Part shown: piece by piece, positions 54,920 to 64,000 of the stretch
How the letters are laid out: each line of letters starts with the position of its first letter
Numbering within the stretch: the stretch's first letter is position 1
NCBI GenBank assembly: GCA_001972305.1
Contig: BDDD01001968.1
Span: 124,001 to 188,000 of the forward strand
Length of the DNA: 64,000 nucleotides
Direction of reading: 5' to 3'
Origin: Cephalotus follicularis
Taxonomy: Eukaryota > Streptophyta > Magnoliopsida > Oxalidales > Cephalotaceae
The notes under the pieces: model-generated
The model's input: only the letters and a program-made list of their open reading frames with translations
The model's database searches: none
What the model was told of the DNA's origin: nothing
Position numbers and translations under genes: made by a program

Positions 54920-57793
54920 TGTAATACCCCGTACCTTTTTGGAGCTTTAAGAGTTCTTTTTTTTAAAGTTATATGATATGATGATTTTGTCTTTTGGGCT
55001 TATGTGTACTAATGGATAAGACAAGGATATGTTAAGCCAAGGTTTAAGTGAGAATTATGGAAGTTGAAGGACTTTTATGCAAAGCTTCTTGAGGAAGCTT
55101 CCAACTTCCAAGACAAAAGATGGCTTAAGTTGGGATTAGTGTGGAGATATATCTTGAGATGTGGTCATTCCTTTCTTATAGTTTCAGCAGGAGAGAGAGT
55201 ATTAAAGAGAGAGAGAGAGTCTAGGTTTCTTTTCTTCTTCTTCTTCGTTCTTGTGCCTGGACTAGTAGCAGTTGAAGCTTTCCGACCGCAGGAGTGGATG
55301 AAGTAGACAAGGTCAATGAAAGAAGCAGTCAATCCAGAGGAAGAGAGTAGCAGAAGAAAAGGGACATTAATGTCCAAGGAAGTAGCAAGAACTGTGAGTG
55401 AGTCATCCTTTCTTTTAAAGCATTTTATTGTTCATCTTATTTTCTTGAGATTCCTTCTCCTCAGCTTTAGTTTGAGTAAGTGAGTTACGATGGGAAGTTG
55501 TTTTCCCTAATGACTTGTGTTAACCATTCTTTTTGAGCGGAGTGTTACCAGAGCCTAGAACAAGATGTTATGTAGCCCTGATATCAATCATCTTCGGATG
55601 AGATGATGTGTACGTGTTCAACCCCCCATCCTCATTGTACCTATTGTCTATGATGGGTTGTTGAGCGAGTCTGCCCCCAGGTCCTAACTGGATCTCATTA
55701 CATTGTGGCTAGGACAGTGTACAGGGTGAGTGTAGCCGAACACACATGTACAAGCTCCTTCCTCCTCAGCCTATCATCACAGGATGAGAAGTTGAGCGAG
55801 TCTGTCCCCGGGTTCCATACCTGGATCTCCTTGCATTGTTGCTAGGACAATGTATAGCGGTGAGCACAGTTGAGCTAAGTTATCAGATATAGTAGTATAT
55901 AGAGCCTTTCAGTAGGTTTTCTAGAGGAGGACATTGTCCTTAGACTTTTAGTCCCCAGTCCAGCATTCAGTGAAGCAGTAACCAAAGTACAGATGAGTCG
56001 GCAGGTAAGCTGCCTAGCTCAGCTTAGGCCAAAACAACATAAAGTACTTATGAGAACCACAGGATTCTTGGCAGGTGAACTGCCCAGCTCAGCTCATGCC
56101 ACTATAAGTTGGCAAGTATATTATGTAACCAGCAGGCTTCGGCCTAGATCAGCTCAGCTCAGGCCACTATAAGTTGGCAAGCATATTTATGTAAACAAGT
56201 AAAGCAAGCACAGCAAAGAAAAGCCAGTTCTAGCTTAGTTGTTCTCCTCGGGTGTTTAGTCGGGAAGGACCCCAGTTCTTTTTCAAATCTTTTTCTTTTA
56301 ATCAGTTGTATTCTTAAGTTTATTTTAGCTTTCATGAAAAATCTAGAATCAGCTAAGCAGAGAAAAGAGTAAGTTTTTCATGTACTTTGAGCTTTTCCTT
56401 ATTGTATGCCATGAGATTTCTTCAGTGCATTCCCCAGTTGGGATAGTTATTCATGCTCATGGTAAGATTTATTCAGTGCATTCCTTTTTATGAATGCAAT
56501 AAAGGATGGTTTGTTCCCAGTCACTTGGACTAATCCCCTCACAGATTATTTTACAAACCAGCCAGCTGGAGGCAATGCTCTAGCCCAGTAGTAGATAGCT
56601 CAGCAAGGTAGTTTTGTAGCTCAGCACCGTGGAGCGCCAGCTCGGGCATTTAGCTTTGCATTGCATTGGGCATTCATTGGGTTCTTTTACCCTTCTTTTG
56701 TAGTAGAGTATCTGTGAGTATATCTTGTAAAGAAAGATAAGGATATGATATTCTTTTGCCTACCAGGGAAGGTAGTGTATGTATGCCAGGGATCAAATAT
56801 GTAATGATGTCATACTTTCAAGAAAGTTTATGGATGTTTTGAGTATGTAGATGTGTTTATCATGTGTTTTCATAGATCTTTCATTTTTTGAGTTTTAGTT
56901 ATCAGGTCTGTCCCGGGTGCTGGGGATCCCTTAGGTTTCAAGTGGGGGATAGCCCAGCAGGGGTGTTATGTTTATGATTGGGAGCATGGGTCATGTTTAA
57001 AGAGCTTTACCCCAGGAGGCAGGGTGTCCCCAGGGTGATGATGATGTTGGGCCTTGGCAAGGGAGCAGGGTAGGTGTCCCTGGAGAGAGTGGCCAGGGGT
57101 GCCGTGATAGAGTAAGGCCCATGACGAGTTATATGTTAAGTGCTTTATGTTTTAAGTTAAACGGTGCATTTGATGTTTGCTTTGTTCTTTGATCCTTATG
57201 GATGTGCAGAGAAGGTAGTACGCCGGGGGACAAGATATGTATGCGTGGTCTCAAGAGTGGAGTTTAAGTGATCACGTGGGGCATGCGTGGGTTTCTCCCC
57301 AGGCGCTTATGTTGGTTTCTCCCCAAGCGTTAGTTATGCTGTGTGTTTTGATGTTAGTGTTGTTGTGTTGAGCAAGGGTGCCGGGGGACATTGTGCGTGT
57401 CCCCAGGGGAGTTTAAGTGGGCACGTGAGGCGTGCGTGCATCTCTCCACGGGTGTTAGGGTCTTTGCGTGTCAGCCTAGGCCCTCTCCCCGGTCATGTTT
57501 TGTTCGCTGGTGTTTAAGTGAGAAAGTGTGGTGAACGTGGCCCTCTCCCCGGGCATGTTGTCCATAGGGTTTTAAGAGAGCTCGTGAGAAGCACGTGAGC
57601 GCTCTCTTCCGGGGTTTTATGCTTGGTGAGCTTTTGGCCCAGTCTTTCTCCTCGGGCTTTTTGCACGATATGTTCTTGGGGAGTTTTAAGACAGCTCCTC
57701 GGGCAGTTTCAGATAGAGAGGGTTGTTGACAGGAGGAGTGCCATCCCCGGCAGGACACGTGTCCCATAGAGTTAGCGAGAACGGGTCCTGACA
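54920..57793 (+). mobile_element. Solo LTR of family B (2874 bp)
   Basis: It runs TGTAATACCCCGTACC...GGGTCCTGACA, with TSD CTTAC (54915-54919) / CTCAC (57794-57798). It is the inverted, uninterrupted equivalent of 24771-40846, minus D and C, and so verifies the reconstruction of B. The frames 55064-55306 and 57471-57794 are not regarded as genes. Confidence 0.93.
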
Positions 57794-58305
57794 CTCACTT
57801 CGGCCCCCGACTCCCAGGTCACGAAGCAAGGCAACAAATCAAACTCATGATGCTCGCACTCTGTGTTTAGTAATCATGGTATCCCGTGTTCTTGCACTCA
57901 GTGTTTAGTAACGTTGTATTTGGACTTCCCTAGCCATCTCCTGGCCCCTAGGAGAACATCCCTCCACCAGCCATCGGCGACACTCCGTCACCCCAGCCAG
58001 TACGGTGTCAATCACAATCAATCAATCCCAAATCAAATCATTTGCAAGTAGTTTATAAGTTATACAATACTTGAAATATTACATTTATTCAAAATGTAAT
58101 CAGCCTTTGAAACCACGTTTGAATCCGTCGAAAACATACATTTATCAAAATATACATTTTCATATAAAATAATGATTTGTATAAAATCATGTACACGTTT
58201 CTAAAATGATTAAAACACTTTAGAATCATTCATATTCCAATCAGCAGTTCATTTCATATCAAAATGCAATGCAAACATATGTTCAAAGTGCAGGTCAGTC
58301 CCCAA

Positions 58306-58810
58306 CAGTCGGCTATCTCCTCTTGACAGTCGGCTATTTTCCTTCAACGGTTGGCTATCCCATATTTGGCAGTCGGCTGCCCCCTTAACAGTCGACTGTC
58401 TCTTTTAGATAGTCGGATGTTTTTGTTCAACAGTCGGTTGTCCCATATTTGGCAGTCGGCTATCCCCTTAACAGTCGGCTGTCTCCTCTTGACAGTCGGC
58501 TGCTTCGTGAACAGTACGTGTCTTCTACATCGCTACCCACCCCAGCCTCGCCACCTCAGCGAATCCAAGTGAAACGATATGTGGACAGTCGACTATCATC
58601 TCAAATAGTTGGTTGTGCCATCAACAGTCGGCTGCTCTCTCTTAACAGTCGTCTTAAACAATAGCAGTAGGTGTCTTCCATTAAAACGCATGAACAGTCG
58701 ACTGGCTCATTTGCACAGTCGGTTGTTTCCCATCAAGTAGTCGGCTATTCTGACTGAACAGTCGACTGGAACCCTCAAACACTCGGCTGTCCTCCTGGGA
58801 CAGTCAGCTA
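58306..58810. repeat. 21-bp-phased CAGTCGGCTR array (E 5' LTR)
   Basis: Starts are 58306, 58327, 58348, 58370, 58389, 58410, 58431, 58453, 58472 and 58493 (spacing 19-22), followed by looser members to 58801. It is in the same LTR position as the array of G. Confidence 0.88.
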
Positions 58811-59358
58811 CTTCTACAAGCAATATACAAAAACAATAGAAAATACATGTAATTCTCATCCTAATTCATTCAAAATAGAGCATTCATCAACAACAACACA
58901 TGTTCATGCTCATATCACAGTCTATTGCATGAATTTCATCCATGAACATCCATTATAACTGAACTTAAACAACAATTATAAAATCCCCTACCTTTGAATT
59001 CCAAGTTAGGAATTGCAATCCACCCCTTTAAGTCCTGGATCCGAGGTGTTTAAAGCTTCCAGGTCCGTGTAACAACTCCTCCAAGCTCGATTCTTCTAAT
59101 GGTTCGAGCCTCCAAGCCCCAGTTCAAGTATGGAGCATTTGGGGTTCAGTTCTCTCTCTCTTTTCTCTCCTTTTTCCTTCACAAACTCTCTATCTCTTTT
59201 CTCTCTTATAAATGCTGATGGGAAGAGGAGGAGAATGTGTGTTTTTATGGGAAAAATGCATCTCCCTTTCTCTCTCCTTACCTGCCCACATATCATCTCA
59301 ATCTCATCCCCACTGCCGAAACAAGTCTGGTACGCATGTTATGCTGTCTGGCCCATGG

Positions 59359-59484
59359 CAGTCGACTGTCTTCCTTGGCAGTCGATTGTCCCTGCCGACA
59401 GTTCCAGCTGGCTGTTTCTCCCACCAGTCGGCTGGTTCCACTTAAGGGGGTCCAGTTGACTGTCTCTCTTTGACAGTCAGCTGG
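59359..59484. repeat. LTR-5'-proximal array (E 5' LTR)
   Basis: CAGTCGACTG (59359), CAGTCGATTG (59380), a degenerate unit, CAGTCGGCTG (59425) and CAGTCAGCTG (59474) lie 150-280 bp from the LTR start, as in D and G. Confidence 0.75.
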
Positions 59485-59637
59485 CCGCCCTGTTTCAACA
59501 CTTCTCACAACATTTCTTTAACTTTTCGCTCAAGTCTTAACATTAGAAAGTGGGAAAATCATGATTCTCATTAATTTAATGCATAGATTACATCGGGAAA
59601 TACAATATTACATTTAATAAAAATCACAGGCGTTACA

Positions 59638-59757
59638 TTAGGGCATCCCATTGCTTGGGGATTAATGTATTTGTGGAAAATAAAAGTTAATCGGCCATAA
59701 AACCTAATGTCCAGATTGATAAGTCATCCGCTGCGTGTGGGCCATGGGTTCCCAACA
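59638..59757 (+). repeat. Last ~120 bp of the 5' LTR of copia element H
   Basis: The stretch ends GGGTTCCCAACA and is followed after two bases by a PBS, so it is the LTR end. The rest was displaced by insertion of element E. The 3' LTR is outside the window and cannot be compared. Confidence 0.75.
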
Positions 59758-59759
59758 AG

Positions 59760-59771
59760 TTGTATCAGAGT
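59760..59771 (+). promoter_or_regulatory. Primer-binding site of element H
   Basis: TTGTATCAGAGT differs from TGGTATCAGAGC at two positions. Its place between the LTR-like end and the gag leader supports it. Confidence 0.7.
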
Positions 59772-61093
59772 GTGCTAATCGACTACAATCAGACCTCAAT
59801 TTGATGTTTTGTGGATTGTTGATTGCATATGTGTCTTGGCCGATTTTGTGTAGCCCTACTTTCAGTGGGAATTGCTTGTTGGTCACACTAATGAAATCGA
59901 CGAACCATTGAATGCTAGATTATTACGTGTTTATTCAATTATATATCGGTTATATTTTTGAATTTCTTATGCATGCTGGTAGGCTTGGGACTCGGCCTAG
60001 CTTTGTTTTTTCCTTGTGTGGATGATTTAATTGCTCTGTTAAATTCATGGAATTCAATCAGTCTGTAATAAGGCTGCCTGCATGCGCCGTATTTATTTTC
60101 TTGTTCTTTTTCTTAGAGTATAATTCTCTTCTCCCTCAATTGTGTTTCTTTTCCTTTAATTGTACATATGGCTATAATTTGAAGAAAGGAGACCAATGGA
60201 GATTGAAGAGAAGATTAAGAAGATTTCAAGACTAGTTGAAGGCCATGTATATGTGGTAGCAAATGTAATAGAGTTAAATTAAATTAGTAGACGTAGGAGA
60301 CCTAGTGGTCACGTTGGCTCGCGTGATCACTTATAGCTTTTGTCCTAGTTAGGCCACTTTTAGGATGCATGAGATGAATGCTTTTCTTTATCAATCCAAA
60401 CAAGTCCAAGCATGTTAAGCCGCCCAAATGGATTGGAAGATTAAAATTAATCTAAAACGACTCCCTCCAACTTGCAAATAATAAGTCCATAAGTCGTGGG
60501 GCAAATTGTTGCCCTGTCATTGGCCTTCCATAATCATCGTTGAATGGTGTGGACATATTGGGGATGGCAACAGCCCTCTACTGAGGTCCTCCGTATGACC
60601 ATTTCTATTCAATTTCAGTGTGAGGTACACTGGAAGGAAATAACCATGTTTTGGTACTCTGACACGCTCCCGGGTGGGTATCAAAACTGGTTCATTTCTT
60701 TGAGGGTTGTGGGTCTGAATTATACCGGGTTCTTATGGTTCTATCATGCCCTCGGCTGAAACCATAAGGGCTGACAGGCCGAATCTTGTATCGGATCTTA
60801 CATATGGGTGAGAGGTCCTAATGTAAACTGGTATTTATACCTATCTATCTTGGTATTGCGGTTTGTCATGCTCTACGCTAAGGCCATGATATGCGAGATA
60901 GATTTCGATCCCCACTAGGAAGGGAGAGGCTTCCCAAATTCCACAAGGGGGTGTGGGATACGATTAGAATAGGAGGAGCCATAATTACAAAAGATCAAGT
61001 GTTATTGTAATAATATGATTGGAATAATTTGCTAAATATCTCTCTCTTGTTTCCTCTTTTATAGGTTGCTAGTATTCACCATATTCTGCTACA
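59772..61093 (+). other. Long leader of element H (1.3 kb)
   Basis: There is no domain or long frame in this stretch. A pyrimidine-rich tract ending TTTTATAG at about 61063, 30 bp before the gag ATG, resembles a 3' splice site, so an intron in the leader is possible but unsupported. Confidence 0.5.
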
Positions 61094-61991
61094 ATGTCGG
61101 TTGGCACAACACTTTCACGCATTCTTGAAATGAACAAGCTTATGGGTCCAAATTTCTTGGATTGGCAGTGCAACCTGGGCTTGGCACTCATGAGCATGAA
61201 GCTTGCTCATGTCATGACTGAGAGCCCACCCAAATTGGGAGCCAACCCGTCGAAAGAGAAAAAAGGCCAAGAGGGCCAAATGGTTAGATGAGGACGAGCA
61301 AGCTCGTTGCCTAGATATTTTGGGTATGGTCCCATAATTTCAAAGACAACATGAGAAGCTTGATACCCTAGGAGCTATACTTCTCCATCTTTAGGGGTTG
61401 TATGGATCCCAATCGAGGAACGGGGGGTTTAACTTCTCCTGTCAGCTCTTTTGCACGAAGATGGCAGAGGGATCTTCAAGCCACGCACATGGATTGGAGA
61501 TGATTGATCTTGTTGAGCAGATGGCTCAGTTAGATGTTACCATGGACAATGATTTCTACATTGACCAGGTGGTTTCATCCCTTCCTAGTTCATACTCCCA
61601 ATTCATCACAAATTTCCACATGAACAAGGTGGATACTAATCTGCCTGAACTTGTGGGAATGCTTGGTACGGACTAAGCTGACATGGGCCACGGGAGGTCC
61701 AAGTATGATGTGATGTATCTTCCTTCTACTTTTTCTCGGACAGCTCCAAGAGGGAGCAGATTGAGAGGATCCACGTCCATGGGCAAGGCGCCCATGAAAC
61801 CTAAAGGGAAGAAGAAGAACAAAGGGAGAAAAGCAACTACGCTAGCAGGGCCAGCTGTTGGGGGATCAGTCCTTGATACGATCCAGTCGCTACAGGATGA
61901 TGACTATTGCTTTTATTGTGGAAAGCACGAACATTGGAGATCGCAATGCAGTGAGTTCCAAATTCGAAGTCAGGAGGTGCCTCAGGGTTAG
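61094..61991 (+). pseudogene. Copia gag of element H
   Basis: The ATG begins MSVGTTLSRILEMNKLMGPNF and continues LDWQCNLGLALMSMKLAHVM, a plant copia gag start. A frame change near 61270, stops at about 61340 and 61393, and a stop at 61674 break it up. The middle reads EMIDLVEQMAQLDVTMDNDF and VVSSLPSSYSQFITNF. The C-terminus has the knuckle CFYCGKHEHWRSQC (CCHC intact) after a Lys-rich linker. Confidence 0.87.
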
Positions 61992-61999
61992 GTACTTTC

Positions 62000-62200
62000 A
62001 TGATTGAGCTTTTTCTAGCTACTAATGTTAGTTCAACCTGGGTTTTGGATTCAGGTTGTGGAAATAATATTTGTAACTCTTTGCAAGGGATAAAAGGCAC
62101 TAGACAACTGAGAGAGGCTGAAGCTTTGGACTTGCGTCTAGGTGATGGATCAAGGATTCACACCATGGCAATAGACGTTTCTGAATTGTCTTTTTTGTAA
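62000..62200 (+). pseudogene. Copia protease of element H
   Basis: STWVLDSGCGNNICNSLQGI has the copia protease site WVLDSGC with its catalytic Asp. It is followed by LRLGDGSRIHTMAID. The frame stops at 62198-62200 and shifts to the next segment. Confidence 0.85.
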
Positions 62201-62273
62201 TAACCATGTAATTAAACTAGATCCTTGCTACTTTGTCAAGAACCTTTTTAGAAACGTTGTATCTGTTTGTTAT

Positions 62274-63458
62274 TTGTATAAGATGGGCATGGAGCTCACT
62301 TTTTATGCATATGGCTGTAAACTTATACATAACAATGTTCTTTTATGTGATGGACACATTGACAATGGGATCTATGTTTTAAATACAAATGCTCAAATGG
62401 CTTTAACAATTCAAACTGGAATAAGCACTAAAAGAGAACGAAAGATAAGCGATGTAAACCCTTCATATATATGGCATTGTAGATTAAGTCATCCTAGTCA
62501 GAGTAGACTAGCACGTTTGGTTAAGGATGGGCTTTTAGACATCCAAGATCTGAACTCCTTTCCTATGTGTGATCCATGTCTTATTTGCAAGATGACCAAA
62601 TCTCCCTTCTCCAGGGTAGGGGAAAGGGCAGTGGACATACTGTCTCGTGTCCACACCGACGTCTGTGGACCTATGTCGGTCAATGCAACTAGAGGTTTTC
62701 CCTACTTCATTACCTTCACTGATGACTTGTCACGGTATGGTTATGTGTTTCTGATGAAACTCAAGTCTGAAGCCTTTGAGAGGTTCAAGGAATTCAGACT
62801 AGAAGTAGAAAAGCAAATGGGTAAACCCATTAAGATCCTCAGGTCAGATCGAGGTGGCGAATAGCTATCTGCTAAATTCTAGGGTTATCTGAGGGATAAC
62901 AGAATTCACTCTAAGTGGACACATCCAGGAACACCATAGCATAATGGTGTGTCCGAGCGGAGGAATCAAACTTTGATGAACATGGTCTGGTCCATGATGT
63001 CTTTTGTAGATCTTCTTATATCATTATGGGGTTATGCACTGCACGCAGTGGTGCACATCCTAAACCGGATTCCTTCAAAATACGTCCCCTCCACTCCTTT
63101 CGAGGTTTATAAAGGGAGGAAACCCTGCCTAAACCATTTGAGGGTTTGGGGTTATCCAGCATATGATAGAAGGGCTGATCCTTCTAAGCTGCAGGCACGA
63201 GTGGATCATTGCCGGTTTGTGGGGTATCCTAAAGAGACAAGAAGATACTACTTTTACCATCCCAGCGATCAAAAGATATTTGTTTCGCGAACTGCGACAT
63301 TCCCAAAGAAGGAATACCTGCTTGCAGGGAGCAGTGGGAGCAAGGTGGAACTGAGTGAGTTGTCACCTGGTGAAAGCCCACAGGATGAGGACGAATTAGA
63401 GGTTCAGCCCTCTACATACATTATTGGGGAAGGTTCCCAACTTGAGAGTGGATCTTAG
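62274..63458 (+). pseudogene. Copia integrase of element H
   Basis: The pre-integrase zinc region is WHCRLSHPSQSRLARLVKDG...CDPCLICKMTKSPF. The core has HTDVCGPM (D), FITFTDDLSRYGYVFLM and LRSDRGGE (D), followed by TAG at 62862, another stop, and SERRNQTLMNMVWSMM (E) from 62949. The C-terminal region FEVYKGRKPCLNHLRVWGYPAY ends at TAG 63456. Confidence 0.88.
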
Positions 63459-64000
63459 TTAGGGGCTCGTCTTGTGAGGAGAGCAGACAGAGTTATAGTA
63501 CCTCCTGAGAGATATGTGTTTCCCATTGAGGACACTGAGGAGCTCAACAACATCGATGATGATGAGACTGCCAGCTATGAGGAGGCAATGAAGAGCACTG
63601 AATTCGGGGCGTGGCTAGAGGCCATGAAATCAGAGATGGACTCCATGGATGCCAACCAAGTATGGAACTTGGTCGATGCACGTGAGGGTATTAACCCTAT
63701 TGGTTACAAATGGATCTTCAAGAGGAAGATTGGCACTGATTGTAAGATAGAGATTTATAAAGCACGATTGGTTGCGAAATGGTGTAGGCAAAGACACGGA
63801 GTTGACTATACCGAAACTTTCTCACCAGTCGCGATGCTTAAGTCCATCCGGATATTGCTTGCTATTTCTGCTCATTACGATTATGAGATATGGCAAATGG
63901 ATGTCAAGACAGCCTTCCTCAATGGCTTTCTTGAAGAGGAAATTTACATTTCCCAACCCGAGGGGTTTACATCCATGGAGCATCCACAGAGAGTGTGTAA
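63459..64000 (+). pseudogene. Copia reverse transcriptase of element H, N-terminal part
   Basis: In the same frame as the integrase: EAMKSEMDSMDANQVWNLVD, GYKWIFKRKIGTD, ETFSPVAMLKSIRILLAI and WQMDVKTAFLNGFLEEEIY, the RVT_2 domain including the first catalytic Asp of MDVKTAFLNG. It runs off the window at 64000; the YVDD box is not reached. Confidence 0.9.

Larger units (their letters stand above)
49649..59637 (-). mobile_element. Element E, right (5') part of a split Tekay-type chromovirus
   Basis: 5' LTR, PBS, gag, protease, RT, RNase H and integrase lie here; the last codons, PPT and the first bases of the 3' LTR lie at 1694-1918. E is inserted in the LTR of copia element H. It is more decayed than G, which is consistent with its outer position in the nest. 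Confidence 0.9.
54278..59637 (-). repeat. 5' LTR of element E, interrupted by a solo LTR of family B
   Basis: The LTR runs TGTAAC (59637) to GTGACA (54278) on the minus strand, ~2.48 kb without the insertion at 54920-57793. It shares landmarks and both arrays with G but is clearly diverged. The right flank TTAGG (59638-59642) should be one TSD copy; its partner lies left of the window. Confidence 0.9.
59638..64000 (+). mobile_element. Copia element H, 5' part; LTR cut by E, right end outside the window
   Basis: The end of an LTR, an iMet-type PBS, a long leader and the copia order gag - protease - integrase - RT are present on +. Stops and shifts are numerous. It is the outermost and probably oldest element seen. 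Confidence 0.88.

Overview
This window looks like heterochromatic or intergenic DNA from a plant with a repeat-rich nuclear genome. A eudicot is likely, but the species cannot be told from the sequence. I found no host gene, tRNA or rRNA. Essentially every base can be assigned to LTR retrotransposons, nested inside one another. The supports are target-site duplications (TSDs), primer-binding sites (PBS), polypurine tracts (PPT), paired LTRs and recognisable gag, protease, RT, RNase H, integrase and chromodomain coding.

Layout, outermost first. (1) A Ty1/copia element, called H here, on + (59638-64000, running off the right edge). (2) A Ty3 Tekay-type chromovirus, E, on - (1694-59637), sits in the 5' LTR of H. 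(3) An LTR, F, on + (1-1693) sits in the 3' LTR of E, and a solo LTR of family B (54920-57793) sits in its 5' LTR. (4) The coding end of E is split by a 47.7-kb Athila-like block on + (1919-49643). The block consists of LTR1-int1-LTR2-int2-(deletion)-LTR3 fragment-int3-LTR4, an apparent tandem trimer flanked by one decayed TSD. (5) int2 is hit three times: by a deleted copia element I (10299-12398, -), by a complete Tekay element G (13989-23387, -) and by a pol-less element B (24771-42829, -). (6) The 3' LTR of B carries a solo LTR, D (25222-27796, +), and a complete but decayed chromovirus, C (28707-39447, -). Following H > E > Athila > B > C gives five levels.

Coding capacity. G, E and C encode (decayed) gag - CCHC knuckle - protease - RT - RNase H - integrase - chromodomain. 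H encodes the copia order gag - protease - integrase - RT. The Athila-like units have only gag and a retropepsin. In place of RT, RNase H and integrase they carry an unrecognised C-terminal region with four Trp-rich repeats around G-F-Y-W-W. B has only a reduced gag. The Athila-like, B and I elements would therefore need enzymes from other elements to move.

The most unusual signals are: (a) the GFYWW repeat domain, open in one copy for 505 codons; (b) arrays of a GTCGA-centred, roughly palindromic 10-mer repeated about every 21 bp near the 5' end and middle of several divergent Tekay-type LTRs; (c) an analogous array of about 21 bp period, with a different GTCGA-centred motif, in the LTR of the unrelated copia element I; (d) a G-box/ABRE plus RY-motif cluster in the Athila LTR; (e) expansion of the Athila insertion into a tandem trimer. 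All comparisons were made by eye within the window. No database or alignment program was used.
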